Origin: Sulfurimicrobium sp963741495 | GTDB lineage: Bacteria; Pseudomonadota; Gammaproteobacteria; Burkholderiales; Sulfuricellaceae | Length of the DNA stretch: 64,000 nucleotides | Assembly: GCA_963741495.1 (NCBI GenBank) | Contig: CAVUID010000015.1 | Span: 372,001-436,000 of the forward strand | Direction of reading: 5' to 3' | Shown here: positions 47,542-57,736 of the stretch, piece after piece | How positions within the stretch are numbered: the first letter of the stretch is position 1 | Layout of the letters: each line of letters starts with the position of its first letter | Position numbers and translations under genes: made by a program | The notes under the pieces: generated by a model | The model's input: only the letters and a program-made list of their open reading frames with translations | Databases searched by the model: none | Told to the model about the DNA's origin: nothing

Positions 47542-48762
47542 CTATGAAGAAGCGATTACGCGCTGGTAACGGTAATAAATCAGCCACATCGAGAGGCTGA
47601 CAAAGGCGCCGAAGACGATGGTGATGGTGTTGATGTGCATGCCCGACTTGATCATCATCGCATAGCCGCCGAGCAGCAGCAGAATACTGATGTTCTCGTT
47701 GAAATTCTGCACCGCAATGGAGTGACCGGCCCCCATCAGCAAGTGACCGCGGTGTTGCAGCAGGGCATTCATCGGTACCACGAAGAAACCACCCAGCGCG
47801 CCAATCACGAACAGCAGCGCGATCGCAATGCGCCAATCGTCGACCAGCACCATGGACATCACGGTGAAACCCATCAGAATCCCGGCGGGGAGGATTTTGA
47901 CCGATTTTTCCAGGGTGACGAATTTCCCTGCCGCCACCGCTCCCGCTGCGATTCCCACTGCCACCACGGCAGTCAGCTGGGTGGCTCTTTCGATGTCGAA
48001 TTTCAGAATCAGGCCAGCCCAGGTCAGGACAACCAGACGCAACGTGGCGCCCGCGCCCCAGAACAGGGTCGTGACGGCCAGCGAAATCTGCCCCTGCGGG
48101 TCGCGCCACAGCAGGACAAAGGCGTGCCAGAAATCATGCAGTACATACAGGGGATTCTTTTTCGGTAATTTGTGATCAATCGCGACATGCGGAATGAACA
48201 GGTTGAATATCGCAGCACTGACATACAGCAGCGTCACGGCAATGATCGCAAAAGTGGAGACGCTGATGGCGTCGCCCAATTGCCATTTTTCGAGTAGTGA
48301 AGTGGACAGTGCCGGATTCAGGAGAATCCCGCCAATGATGGCGCCCAGCACGATGGCGGCTACTGTGGCGCCCTCCATCCAGCTATTCGCGACCACCAGT
48401 TTTGACGGGGGCAGATATTCGGTAAGGATGCCGTATTTGGCCGGGGAGTAAGCTGCCGCGCCCAGGCCCACGATGCCGTAGGCGTAGAGGGGATGCAGGC
48501 CGAAAAGCATGGCCAGGCAGCCGACAAACTTGATGCTGTTGCTGATGAACATGACCCGCCCCTTGGGGATGGCATCGGCAAATGCGCCGACAAAGGGGGC
48601 AAGCAGGATATAGGATACGACGAAGAATTGCTGCAACACCGGAATATGCCAGTCGGGTGAGCTGAGCTCCTTCAGCATCGCAATGGCAGCAAAGAGCAGG
48701 GCATTGTCGGCCAGAGCCGACAAGAATTGCGCCGTGAGAATGATGTAGAAGCCGAAGTTCAT
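47542..48762 (-). CDS. lplT: Lysophospholipid transporter LplT (MFS)
   Basis: A 406-residue MFS protein with 11-12 hydrophobic segments. It opens MNFGFYIILTAQFLSALADNALLFAAIAML, and SPAKYGILTEYLPPSKLVVANSWMEG and VPMNALLQHRGH are characteristic of LplT. It flips lysophospholipids inward across the inner membrane for re-acylation. The fused or adjacent Aas acyltransferase of enterics is not present here. It converges with the UDG gene with 6 nt between. Confidence 0.9.
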   Translation of the reverse strand: MNFGFYIILTAQFLSALADNALLFAAIAMLKELSSPDWHIPVLQQFFVVSYILLAPFVGAFADAIPKGRVMFISNSIKFVGCLAMLFGLHPLYAYGIVGLGAAAYSPAKYGILTEYLPPSKLVVANSWMEGATVAAIVLGAIIGGILLNPALSTSLLEKWQLGDAISVSTFAIIAVTLLYVSAAIFNLFIPHVAIDHKLPKKNPLYVLHDFWHAFVLLWRDPQGQISLAVTTLFWGAGATLRLVVLTWAGLILKFDIERATQLTAVVAVGIAAGAVAAGKFVTLEKSVKILPAGILMGFTVMSMVLVDDWRIAIALLFVIGALGGFFVVPMNALLQHRGHLLMGAGHSIAVQNFNENISILLLLGGYAMMIKSGMHINTITIVFGAFVSLSMWLIYYRYQRVIASS

Positions 48763-48846
48763 CAGCGCGGCAGGTGAGTGGATGCGGCTTGATTCATGGG
48801 TTTTGCTTTATACCATGAAACCCGAAACGCTGTCTTGGCGGGCGAG

Positions 48847-49762
48847 TCAGCGAATTTCGCTCAACAGCAGGTCCAGCATGCGCCCGGCCTGCGCGGCATA
48901 GCTGCCGCCAAAGAGATTGGCGTGATTCAGGACGTGATACAGGTTGTACAGGGTTTTGCGAACTTCATAACCAGGATCAAGAGGATAGGCTTCGCGATAG
49001 GCGGCATAAAAGCGAGCGGGAAAGCCGCCAAACAGTTCGCTCATGGCGAGATCGGTCTCGCGGTCGCCATAGTAGACAGCCGGGTCGAAAATGACCGGCT
49101 CGCCCTCTTTGATTGCGCCGCAGTTGCCGTTCCACAAATCGCCATGCAACAGGGAGGGGAGGGGCGTGTAGCCGGGAAAGAATTGTTCGAGCTGATCCAG
49201 CAATCGCGCCCCTTTCTTCTGTATACCGCCATCAATACCATTTCGGGATGCCAGCCGGAGCTGGAATTCGAGCCGTTCCGTCGCGCCAGAAGCTGATCCA
49301 GTCCTGGTGTTGTCTATTACTTTGAGGTGTGGCGCCAATCGTGTTGTTGATGCGCCAGCCGAACTGGTTAGCAGTGTGCGTGTGCATGCTTGCCAGTTGC
49401 CGGGCGAGTTGTTCGCAGGCAGGCCCGCTGCAAGTGCCCAGGTCGAGAAATTCCAGTACCAGGTAAGAAGCATGCCTGGTTGCCCCGTGGCAAATGGGGG
49501 CAGGGGCTCGCACTGCGCCGCAGTTGATGATTTCCTGCAATCCAGCGGCTTCCGCCGCAAACATCTCATGCCTTCCGGGAGCGTTGATTTTGACAAAGAA
49601 ATCCAGTCCACCACCAAAAATATGGTAGGTCGCATTGATACATCCGCCGCCCATCGAGGTATGTGTCACCGACTTGAATGGCTGTCCCGTCAGTTGCGAG
49701 ATGTGGGCGTCTATGGCAGGCCACAATTCTGCTGAAGAGGCATCAAGTTGCATTGGAAGCAT
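48847..49762 (-). CDS. Fructosamine-kinase-like / aminoglycoside phosphotransferase family protein (frameshifted)
   Basis: Two frames form a ~304-residue kinase-like protein. The N-terminal part has HTSMGGGCINATYHIF (nucleotide loop) and FFVKINA (ATP-binding Lys). The C-terminal part has LLHGDLWNGNCGA (catalytic Asp) and PVIFDPAVYYGDRETDLAM (metal-binding). The break is at about 49280: dropping one C from GCGACGG yields FWREERLEFQL. Family members (YniA, FN3K) phosphorylate fructosamines or sugars. Confidence 0.88.
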
Positions 49763-49843
49763 TCTCAGTTGAGTGATGGTGTGTTAAGTTTAGCAGCAGG
49801 ATGATGGCAGCAGAAATACTAATGTTATAGGCGAGGTATAAGC

Positions 49844-50773
49844 GTGAACAGATTGATTATTATTGCATTTACAGTATTTTTTTATGGCGTGGCCGGTGCT
49901 GCGTCCTCCATGCCACAGCCCAAAGTGGTCAAAATCAACGAGCGCGTTTATGCCCTGCTCGGACCCATGGGGCAGCCGAGCGCACACAATCAGGGCTACA
50001 TGGTGAACAGCACGGTGATTATTGGCGAGCAGGGCGTGATCCTGATAGACAGCGGTGCCTCGGATGAAGTTGGAAGTCATCTCCGCAAAGCGATTGCGAA
50101 ATTGACCCCTAAACCCGTGACTCACGTCATCAACACCCATCACCACGGCGATCATGTGCTTGGCAATGTCGTTTTTGGAAAAGCCGAGATCATCAGCTCG
50201 GAAATCTGCCGGGACATGGTGAACAAGACAGGGCATGAGTGGGTCGCCCTGATGGAGAGCCTGATCGGCCATAAACTGCCCAATACCCGGCCTGTGCCTG
50301 CCAGCGTGACCTACGCGGGGGAAAATACTCGCGCCGAGCGTACCATTCAGGGCGTCAAGCTGGCGTTCTGGGTGCCCACGGGTTCGCATACGGTGGGCGA
50401 CATGATGGTGTATCTGCCTGAGGACAAAGTCCTGGTGGGCGGCGATATTTTGGTCAATCGCACCATTCCGGTAATGCGTGACGCCCTGGTTAAAAACTGG
50501 GTGGGGACGCTGGCACAGGTTCAGGCATTTGATGCCAACACCATTGTTCCCGGTCACGGCCCGCTGATGAAGCAGGAAGATGTGAGCAAGTTGCAGCGCC
50601 AGATGGCGGCTTTTTATGCAGGGATTGAAGCGGGCTACAAAAAAGGCTTGAGCGACAGCGAGACGCGCAAGGTTCTGGATGTTCGGGAATGGAAAAAACT
50701 GGAAGGGTTCGATGCCAACATCGGTGGCAACGTAAGCCGCACCTATCTTGAGGTCGAACAGGCCAGTTTCTGA
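49844..50773 (+). CDS. Exported MBL-fold metallo-hydrolase
   Basis: 309 residues with a signal peptide (VFFYGVAGAASS). It has a metallo-beta-lactamase fold: VILIDSGASDE, metal motif NTHHHGDHVLGN, PTGSHTVGDMMVYLPEDKVLVGGD and VPGHGPLM. It is similar to periplasmic SoxH/quinoprotein-relay hydrolases; the substrate is unknown. It is divergent from the kinase-like gene, with 81 nt between starts. Confidence 0.88.
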   Translation: MNRLIIIAFTVFFYGVAGAASSMPQPKVVKINERVYALLGPMGQPSAHNQGYMVNSTVIIGEQGVILIDSGASDEVGSHLRKAIAKLTPKPVTHVINTHHHGDHVLGNVVFGKAEIISSEICRDMVNKTGHEWVALMESLIGHKLPNTRPVPASVTYAGENTRAERTIQGVKLAFWVPTGSHTVGDMMVYLPEDKVLVGGDILVNRTIPVMRDALVKNWVGTLAQVQAFDANTIVPGHGPLMKQEDVSKLQRQMAAFYAGIEAGYKKGLSDSETRKVLDVREWKKLEGFDANIGGNVSRTYLEVEQASF

Positions 50774-50870
50774 GGGTAAACCCGATACCGCATTTTGCTT
50801 GTACGCGATTGCTGGCAGCCGGTTTGCGACGAGGGCGTTATGATAATATGGCGCTCCTTGTCGGGTGCGG

Positions 50871-50894
50871 GAAACCTACTGAAATAGGCTCTAA
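50871..50894. repeat. Partial terminal inverted repeat of the MITE-like element
   Basis: GAAACCTACTGAAATAGGCT followed by CTAA matches the right end of the element at 39218-39243 with one mismatch (A for G). No second end is found nearby, so it is a solo or decayed end. It lies in the 233-nt gap between the MBL-fold and GT39 genes; nothing else is recognised there. Confidence 0.75.
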
Positions 50895-51006
50895 AGGGTT
50901 ATCGGGTTCAAAATGAATCGAAAATACTATGAGGCGTGTTCTGTAAATAAGCCTGGATCACGCTCGAACATGATGTTTTTTTCGCAATATTTAGAGATCC
51001 AGTCTT

Positions 51007-52482
51007 GTGCGTAGCCGCCTGACGGAGATGTCCGATTCACGCGCCTATCTGTGGTTGATCCTGCTGGTCGGCGTGCTAACCGCCTATCGTGCGCTCGTGC
51101 CGGCAACGACCGGACTCTTGCTGAATGTTGACGAGGCTTACTACTGGGGCTGGGCGCAGAATCTGGACTGGGGTTATTTCTCCAAGCCGCCGATGATCGC
51201 TGCGCTGATTGCCCTGACGACCGGGTTGTGCGGCGATGGCGTGTCCTGCGTCAAGCTTGGCTCGCTGCTGGTCTATCCCATCACAACCCTGCTCATTTTC
51301 CGGACCGGGCAGGTGCTATACGATGCGCGCACCGGGCTAGTTGCCGCTGCGTTGTTCCTGCTGATGCCGGGCGTATCCTTGTCCAGTTTGATTATTTCAA
51401 CTGATGTCCTGTTGTTTATGTTTTGGGCACTCGGCTTGCTGGCACTCGCCAGAGCGCTAGAAACAAATGCCTGGCGACACTGGCTGCTGCTCGGTCTGGC
51501 TTGCGGGCTGGGCCTGATGAGCAAGTACACGATGGTGCTTTTTGCCCCGTCCATATTGTTTGCTTTCCTGATAGTGCCGGAGTGGCGCCACCATTTGCTG
51601 AATTCGCGCCTATGGGTTGCCGCCTTGCTGGCGGCATTGATCTTTCTGCCCAATGTGCTGTGGAATGCCATGCACGGCTGGCCGACACTGCATCACACGG
51701 TTTACATTTCTCATCTGGATAAGCAGACGCTGCGCTGGGACGAGCTGGGCACATTCCTTGGCGGGCAGTTCGTTGTGTTCGGTCCGCTTGCCTTGCTGCT
51801 TTGGCTGGTAGCCTTGCGCGGCGCAGTTGGCCAACGCTCGGCCAGTTTCCGGGCCAATCGCTTGCTGGCAGTATTTTCCCTGACTTTTCTCGGTGTGATC
51901 ACCATGCAGGCCTTGCTGGGCCGGGCCCATGCCAACTGGGCGGCGCCAAGTTTTGTCGCGGCCAGCATACTGCTTGCGCACTGGTGCGTTTCACGGCCAC
52001 GCTGGCTGCTGGCAGCATTGCTGATCAATGTCATGTTCATGTTCGGAATTTATCACTACGAGCGCGGGGCACATCTGTTTGGTGTTGAACTGAGCGGCAC
52101 GACCGACCCCTTCAAACGGGTACGCGGATGGGAGCAACTGAGTGGGCAGTTTGCCGAGCATCAGAAGGAGTTTCAGGGAGCGCGACTGATGAGCGAGGAC
52201 CGCGAGGTGCTGGCGCTGCTGACCTACCATCGTCGTCTTCCGTCCGATGGCCTGCGGAGCTGGAACCCGGAAGGTCAGATTCGCCATCAGTACGATCTTT
52301 TCTACAGCCTTTCCGAAAAAGATATCGGCACCGATCTGCTGTACGTGACGGGGAATAATTCAGTCAACGAAGTGGCGTCGCATTTCTCTGAATCCCGCCG
52401 CCTCGAACCGCTCGAATTTGCCGTGCATCCGGACTGGATACGCCATTACGAGGTCTACCTGTTGCGGGGTTACAAGGGGTGA
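51007..52482 (+). CDS. ArnT-like membrane glycosyltransferase (GT39/GT83)
   Basis: A 491-residue integral membrane protein from a GTG at 51007 (an ATG at 51028 is possible). It opens with a TM, then LNVDEAYYWGWAQNLDWGYFSKPPMIA, the acidic DE loop of lipid-carrier-dependent glycosyltransferases, and about 11 TMs before a soluble C-terminal domain of ~150 residues. It probably moves a sugar from a polyprenyl-phosphate carrier to a periplasmic acceptor. The start of the second saccharide cluster; the next gene overlaps it by 4 nt. Confidence 0.88.
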   Translation: MRSRLTEMSDSRAYLWLILLVGVLTAYRALVPATTGLLLNVDEAYYWGWAQNLDWGYFSKPPMIAALIALTTGLCGDGVSCVKLGSLLVYPITTLLIFRTGQVLYDARTGLVAAALFLLMPGVSLSSLIISTDVLLFMFWALGLLALARALETNAWRHWLLLGLACGLGLMSKYTMVLFAPSILFAFLIVPEWRHHLLNSRLWVAALLAALIFLPNVLWNAMHGWPTLHHTVYISHLDKQTLRWDELGTFLGGQFVVFGPLALLLWLVALRGAVGQRSASFRANRLLAVFSLTFLGVITMQALLGRAHANWAAPSFVAASILLAHWCVSRPRWLLAALLINVMFMFGIYHYERGAHLFGVELSGTTDPFKRVRGWEQLSGQFAEHQKEFQGARLMSEDREVLALLTYHRRLPSDGLRSWNPEGQIRHQYDLFYSLSEKDIGTDLLYVTGNNSVNEVASHFSESRRLEPLEFAVHPDWIRHYEVYLLRGYKG

Positions 52483-53171
52483 AGCGACTTGCGCGGGTTC
52501 CTCCGTGGTGGTGGGTGTTTGTCGTTTCGGCCATATGTTTTTCAGTCTGGCCGGAATGGGATCTGTTTATCAGCGGCATGGCCTATGAAGCAGGCAACGG
52601 CTTTGTCGGAAACAATTATCCGTGGGTGCGCCTGATCTATGAATCTGACCGGTGGCTGGCATCTGCGGCTTTGTTGCTGGGCATGATCCTGATAGCCGGC
52701 AGTTTCGTGCATGCCTGGCATGGTCGCTGGCCAAGGCGTGGTGCAGGGGTATTTCTGCTGCTCAGCCTGTTGCTTGGACCAGGCCTGATGGTGAACCTGG
52801 GGCTGAAAGAACACTGGGGGCGGGCCCGACCAACGCAAACCATTGAATTCGGAGGCCCAAAGGCCTTTACGCCGGCCTTGAATCCGGCTTCAAATTGCCA
52901 AAAAAACTGTTCTTTTGTCAGTGGCCATGCCTCGGTCGGATTCTGGTGGCTGGCGCTCGGCCTGGTCTGGCCAGCCTGGAAAGGGCGCGCGATGCTTCTC
53001 GGACTGGGGCTGGGTGGATTGTTTGGACTGGCTCGCATATTGCAGGGTGGGCATTTTGCTAGCGATGTGATCTTCAGCTTTCTGGTGGTATGGGGGGCGA
53101 CTGAACTGCTCGCCTGGGTGTTTCGCAGGCGGGACTGGCTACCGCCGCCTCAAGTTAACCCGCTTATTTAA
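52479..53171 (+). CDS. PAP2-family membrane phosphatase
   Basis: 230 residues from a GTG at 52479 that overlaps the upstream stop. Phosphatase motifs: KEHWGRARP (motif 1), SGHASVG (motif 2) and RILQGGHFASD (motif 3, catalytic His). The two extra cysteines in NCQKNCSF next to the SGH motif are as in LpxE/LpxF-like or lipid-phosphate phosphatases. It may remove phosphate from lipid A or recycle undecaprenyl pyrophosphate. Downstream gene starts on its last base. Confidence 0.88.
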   Translation: MKRLARVPPWWWVFVVSAICFSVWPEWDLFISGMAYEAGNGFVGNNYPWVRLIYESDRWLASAALLLGMILIAGSFVHAWHGRWPRRGAGVFLLLSLLLGPGLMVNLGLKEHWGRARPTQTIEFGGPKAFTPALNPASNCQKNCSFVSGHASVGFWWLALGLVWPAWKGRAMLLGLGLGGLFGLARILQGGHFASDVIFSFLVVWGATELLAWVFRRRDWLPPPQVNPLI

Positions 53172-54833
53172 TGCAACATTTCCCCTCCAATCCCTCGATC
53201 GCGTATCTGGATTCACTTTCCACCGGGCACTGGCGCCTGCTTCTTTGCCTGCTTTTTGCTGTGGCTGTTGGGGTGCTCTCCTGGGGCATCTGGGAGCCCA
53301 CCGGGCTGACGGGCAAGGATGAATACCTGCTTGGGCTGCGGACACCGATGGAGATGATGGAAAAGGACGTGTGGCTGGTGCCTTTTCTGGATGACATGCC
53401 GCGCGTGCGCAAGCCTCCCTTGCTCTATTGGCTTGGGCGAGCCAGTTTCGAGACGTTTGGCCCTTCTCTTTTTTCAGCACGGATCGTTACCGTTTTTATT
53501 GCTGCCTTGCTGGTGCTGACGGCAGCCCTTACCGCTGTGGAAATCAGCCGTGACAGGTGGCTTGGGATATTGACAGGCGTGTTGCTGCTCAGCATGTTTG
53601 GCCTGGCGACGGAGGCTCGTCGCTTCATGCTGGATGTACCTGTCGCCACGGCAAGCGTATTTTCTTTTTATGCCTTCCTGCGCTGGTGGCGCAGCGCACA
53701 TTCAGCCTGGCTTGCTGTTTGTGCGGCGACCCTGGCCGCCGGTTTTCTGTTCAAGGGGCCGATTGTCGCTCTGGTCTGTGGTGGCGGAATACTGGCCTTA
53801 TGGGGGTCGGGAAAGTTGTCACTGACTGCTCTGTGGGGGAAAAAAGGATCACTGTTCCTCGCAGCCTTCCTGTTCGCAGCGCTTGCGTTCCCCTGGTTTT
53901 ATTACGTTCAGAATCTTTATCCAGATGTGATGGCTGACGCCTACGAAAAAGAGATGGAGGCGCGACAGCTCTGGAATATTTCCCCGAAAGCCCTTTTCAG
54001 CCTGCTTCTGCTTGCGTTGCCGTGGTCTTTTGCCGCTCTCGTTTACGGCTGGACCCAGCGTCACGATAAGGCAAATATGCGCTTTGCCCTCTTGTGGCTG
54101 CTTGCGACGCTGCTGCCGTTTTTTTTCATCCTTACCTTCGAGCGTTATCTGATCGGCTCTTTGGTGCCGCTTGCCATGATTTGCGCGCTGGGCATACGGC
54201 AGGGCATTCAATTGCCGGGATGGGCGCGGCATCTCGGCGGGGGGATTTCATTACTATTTGCCCTTTTGCTGACCGCGTTCGCATTCTGGTTCGAGCGCGG
54301 CGGCTGGCCCTGGGCGCTGCCCGTGATCGCCTATTTCGTCCTGGGCCTGGTGGATGCAGCGCGGAAATGCGCATCGCATCGCGGCTGCCATGGCGCTTTG
54401 GCTGGTGATCGTGGGTGTCGTGTTCCCCCGCTTTGGGGTGAATGACCTGCCTCGTGACTTGCCCCCCGCGCTGCACGACCGTCAAGTGATCCTGTTTGAC
54501 GGACCTCAGCCAGCCATGCTGCCCATACTTGCACAACGTGTCTTTTATCAGACCAGCCGTCTCCGAGATACGGATTTGGCTTCACCCGACGGACGGGCAA
54601 GCGTTGTTTTTGTGCGCACCGAGGACGAATTGCCGCTGCGTCAGCAAGCGTCAGCGCTTGGTTTTTCGCTGATCCCCGCGGGAAGCTACAGGACGCTCAG
54701 CTCCATGGGTTCCGGCATTCGTTTCGCGCGCCAGGGTGCCGGCAAGGAAGACTGGAAAGAAGCATTGGCAACACGTGACCTGGAACCCTTGCAATCCCGG
54801 GTGTTGATATTCGAGGCGAGGCGCGTTCAGTGA
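53171..54833 (+). CDS. ArnT-like membrane glycosyltransferase (GT39; frameshifted)
   Basis: About 553 residues over two frames. The N-terminal part has GKDEYLLGLRTPMEMMEKDVW (acidic loop) and RKPPLLYWLGRASFETFG, TMs throughout and LFKGPI. The C-terminal part starts near MQRGNAHRIAAAMALW with a TM and then a ~130-residue soluble domain. The frames switch at about 54355 and the span is 3n+1, so one inserted base explains it. It is the same superfamily as the genes at 51007 and 58720 but clearly diverged from both. Confidence 0.86.
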
Positions 54834-55951
54834 GAGCAATTCGCATCGTTTCGGCGCTTCTGTTTTTGCTTGGCGTTTCAGCCATCGTGTTTTCTGCCCG
54901 TCCACCGGAGCCGGCTTTTGACGTGCCGGCAAAGCAGCAGGCATCCGTGATCGGTCCTGCTTTTACTGAACATGTTCTTCCGCAGCCGACCCCTTCGGCG
55001 CATAGCGTGAGCCTGGTCGATCTGGGCAATGGAAAAATCGGGGCAGCGTGGTTTGGCGGGCGGCGCGAAGGCGCGGACGACGTGGGCGTCTGGTTTTCGA
55101 TATTTTCAAATAATCAGTGGGCGCAAGCGAGCGAGATTGTAAACCGCGCCAATACCCAGGCTGAAGTAGCCCGCTTTGTGCGCAAGATCGGCAATCCCGT
55201 TTTGTGGCGCGCGCCCGATGGCCCTCTGCATCTGTTTTTTGTCAGTGTTTCTTATGGCGGCTGGGCAGGTAGCTCGATCAATCACAAAATCTCACTTGAT
55301 GGTGGGGTGAACTGGCAAGCGGCCAAGCGGCTGGTGACCAGTCCTTTTCTCAACATCAGCACTCTCGTGAGGGGTGCGCCGCTGACGCTATCGGATGGTT
55401 CGGTCATCTTGCCGGTCTACCACGAATTCATCAGCAAATTTCCCGAATGGCTTCACCTTGCGTCGGACGGGATGGTGATCGCCAAGCGCCGCATGGACCA
55501 TGGCCGCAATACCTTGCAGCCCAGCGTCGCCGCGCTCGATGAGCATCATGCCCTGGCCGTATTGCGTTATGGCGGCCCGGCACCGGCGCGTATCTGGGCG
55601 ACTGAAACACGCGATGGCGGCCTTGGCTGGGAGCCTGCCCATGCCTTGTCGCTGCCGAATCCGAATGCTGGGATCGCTCTGGCACGCCTCTCCGATGGCA
55701 GATTGCTGCTGGCCTACAATCCGGTCGAAGGCAACCGCAATCGCCTGGGGCTGGCTGTGTCCGCGGATGGAGGCGTGACGTGGAAAGCCTCGCGCATGCT
55801 TGAGGACAGTGCGGATGCGGCAAACGAATATTCCTATCCAAGCGTTCTGCAGTCAGCCGATGGCTATATCCACGTGGCCTATACCTACCACCGCAAATCG
55901 ATCAAGCATGTTGTTTTCACGCCGGAATGGCTGGATGGGGAGGCAATGTGA
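54830..55951 (+). CDS. Exported BNR-repeat/sialidase-like protein
   Basis: 373 residues from a GTG at 54830 overlapping the preceding stop (GTGA). It has a signal anchor at residues 5-22, then a six-bladed propeller pattern of the BNR/sialidase type: Asp-box-like KISLDGGVNW, ETRDGGLGWEP and AVSADGGVTWKA, with LSDGSVILPVYHEF in between. It aligns with the sialidase-like exo-alpha-sialidase group rather than classical neuraminidases, and I do not see the full catalytic Arg triad with confidence. It may bind or trim an exported glycan. Confidence 0.83.
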   Translation: MRAIRIVSALLFLLGVSAIVFSARPPEPAFDVPAKQQASVIGPAFTEHVLPQPTPSAHSVSLVDLGNGKIGAAWFGGRREGADDVGVWFSIFSNNQWAQASEIVNRANTQAEVARFVRKIGNPVLWRAPDGPLHLFFVSVSYGGWAGSSINHKISLDGGVNWQAAKRLVTSPFLNISTLVRGAPLTLSDGSVILPVYHEFISKFPEWLHLASDGMVIAKRRMDHGRNTLQPSVAALDEHHALAVLRYGGPAPARIWATETRDGGLGWEPAHALSLPNPNAGIALARLSDGRLLLAYNPVEGNRNRLGLAVSADGGVTWKASRMLEDSADAANEYSYPSVLQSADGYIHVAYTYHRKSIKHVVFTPEWLDGEAM

Positions 55952-56544
55952 CGGATTTCACCGCTATTTATGCGGCAATTGTTCAGGCGGTGCTGCTGGG
56001 GGGCTTTGCGGTGTTACTGTTCGACCGCTTTGTGGCAACACTTTGGCGAAGAATCGCGCTCGCCGCCATGGTGGGTGCTGCCGCCATGCTGCCTTTCGCC
56101 TCAGGCGCTTCCTTCATGTATTTCAGCCGGGGCCTGCTGGGCGATCCGAGCGTGACTACCGTCCTGTTGCTGCTTGCCGCTCTTTTTCGCATCCCGCGCG
56201 AATCGCGCCCTGTTCCGGCATTCATTTCCTGGTGGGTGGTGATTCTCGGCGTGCTTCTCTATTCGACTGCGCTTGGCGCCGGTGGATTTGACCTTTACGA
56301 GTGGGGCTATGGCGGCCATATGCTGCTCCCGCTGCTTTTATTTGCGGTCGTCATTCACTGGCGGCGCTATCCGGCGCTGGCGGGCGTTCTTGGGCTGGGT
56401 ATGCTGGCATGGCATTTCCGCCTGCTCGAATCCACCAATCTGTGGGATTATTTGCTCGACCCCATGCTGTTTGTCTGGGCGTTCTGGCAGCTGGTTCGTG
56501 CGCTGTTGCGGCGATTCAAACCACTAGGCACTTCTGCTGCGTGA
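55948..56544 (+). CDS. Integral membrane protein of unknown function
   Basis: About 198 residues from a GTG at 55948, overlapping the sialidase-like stop. It has six probable TM segments, with the longest loop around residues 80-95 (FRIPRESRPVPA), and a basic C-terminus. No family recognised. Position between an exported propeller protein and a GT2 enzyme suggests a role in the same envelope pathway. Confidence 0.75.
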   Translation: MTDFTAIYAAIVQAVLLGGFAVLLFDRFVATLWRRIALAAMVGAAAMLPFASGASFMYFSRGLLGDPSVTTVLLLLAALFRIPRESRPVPAFISWWVVILGVLLYSTALGAGGFDLYEWGYGGHMLLPLLLFAVVIHWRRYPALAGVLGLGMLAWHFRLLESTNLWDYLLDPMLFVWAFWQLVRALLRRFKPLGTSAA

Positions 56545-56677
56545 TGTGTGCAACCCATCTGTTCCCCGACGGTTTCAGGCTATGACGGGGGTGGCGGGTA
56601 TGATAGAATTTTGCCCTTTCGCGCTGCCTGTTCAAAGCTGCGAAATCATCCCGTTTTCATAACAATCAATCGAGCTC

Positions 56678-57736
56678 ATGCCGATGCAGTCGAACCCAAA
56701 ACTCATGGACGTTTCCATCGTCATCCCGGTGTACAACGAATCCGAGAACGTAGCCAACCTCGTGCGCCGGGTAGGCGAGGCCATGCTGCCCACCGGCAGG
56801 CGCTTCGAGCTGATCTGCATCGACGATGGTTCCGCCGACGATACGGCACGGCAGCTGGAAGAACTTGCCACGGCCAATGAATGGCTGAACCCCCTTTACC
56901 TGATGCGCAACTACGGCCAGACAGCCGGGCTGCAGGCTGGTTTCGAAGCGGCGCAGGGCAGGCTGATCGTGACGCTCGACGGCGATTTGCAGAACGATCC
57001 GGACGACATTCCCGCGCTGCTCGACATGATGGACGAGCGGGCCGATGTGGACATGATTTCCGGCTGGCGCAAGGATCGCAAGGACAAATCCATCTCGCGC
57101 AAGCTGCCGTCCAAAATTGCCAATGGGCTGATTTCATGGGCCACCGGGGTGGAGTTGCACGACTACGGTTGCGCACTCAAGGTCTACCGCCGCGAAATCA
57201 TCCAGGAAATCAAGCTTTACGGCGAGCTGCACCGCTTCATCCCGGCGCTGGCGGCCGAAGCGGGGGCCAAGATCATCGAAGTACCGGTGCGCCACCATGC
57301 ACGCACCATGGGGAGCTCGAAATACGGCATCGACCGCACTTTCCGCGTCATTCTCGATCTGGTGTGGATCAAGTTCATGTTCCGTTTCCTGCATCGTCCG
57401 CTGCATGCTTTTGGCGGAGTGGGGCTGACATTTTTTACCCCCGGCATGTTCATCATGCTGTGGCTGACGATGCAGAAATTCATCATGGGCGCCGATATTG
57501 GCGGCCGCCCTTTGTTGCTGATCGGGGTGATGCTGATTCTGATCGGTGTCCAGTTTGTGGCCATGGGCGTGCTGGGCGAGATTCTGACCCGCATTTACCA
57601 CGAGCCTGAGGGCCGTGCCCAGTACCGGTTGCGCACCGGGCCACGAATTCAGCAAAAGAAAGCGCCTGGCGTGCAGCAGGAAAAGCCATCTGGAGCGCTG
57701 CCCCAGGAAAAGCATGACGCACCGCCGGTGGCTTAA
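56678..57736 (+). CDS. GT2 glycosyltransferase, polyprenyl-phosphate sugar type (GtrB/ArnC-like)
   Basis: A 352-residue GT-A enzyme. It has VSIVIPVYNESENV, ICIDDGSADDT, MRNYGQTAGLQAGFEAA, the DXD-like LDGDLQNDPDDIP, and HRFIPALAAEAGAKIIEVPVRHHAR, then two C-terminal TMs and a Gln/Lys-rich tail. It builds a lipid-linked monosaccharide, such as Und-P-hexose, on the cytoplasmic face. The ATG at 56678 follows a 133-nt gap, suggesting a separate promoter. The end overlaps the next gene by 23 nt. Confidence 0.92.
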   Translation: MPMQSNPKLMDVSIVIPVYNESENVANLVRRVGEAMLPTGRRFELICIDDGSADDTARQLEELATANEWLNPLYLMRNYGQTAGLQAGFEAAQGRLIVTLDGDLQNDPDDIPALLDMMDERADVDMISGWRKDRKDKSISRKLPSKIANGLISWATGVELHDYGCALKVYRREIIQEIKLYGELHRFIPALAAEAGAKIIEVPVRHHARTMGSSKYGIDRTFRVILDLVWIKFMFRFLHRPLHAFGGVGLTFFTPGMFIMLWLTMQKFIMGADIGGRPLLLIGVMLILIGVQFVAMGVLGEILTRIYHEPEGRAQYRLRTGPRIQQKKAPGVQQEKPSGALPQEKHDAPPVA

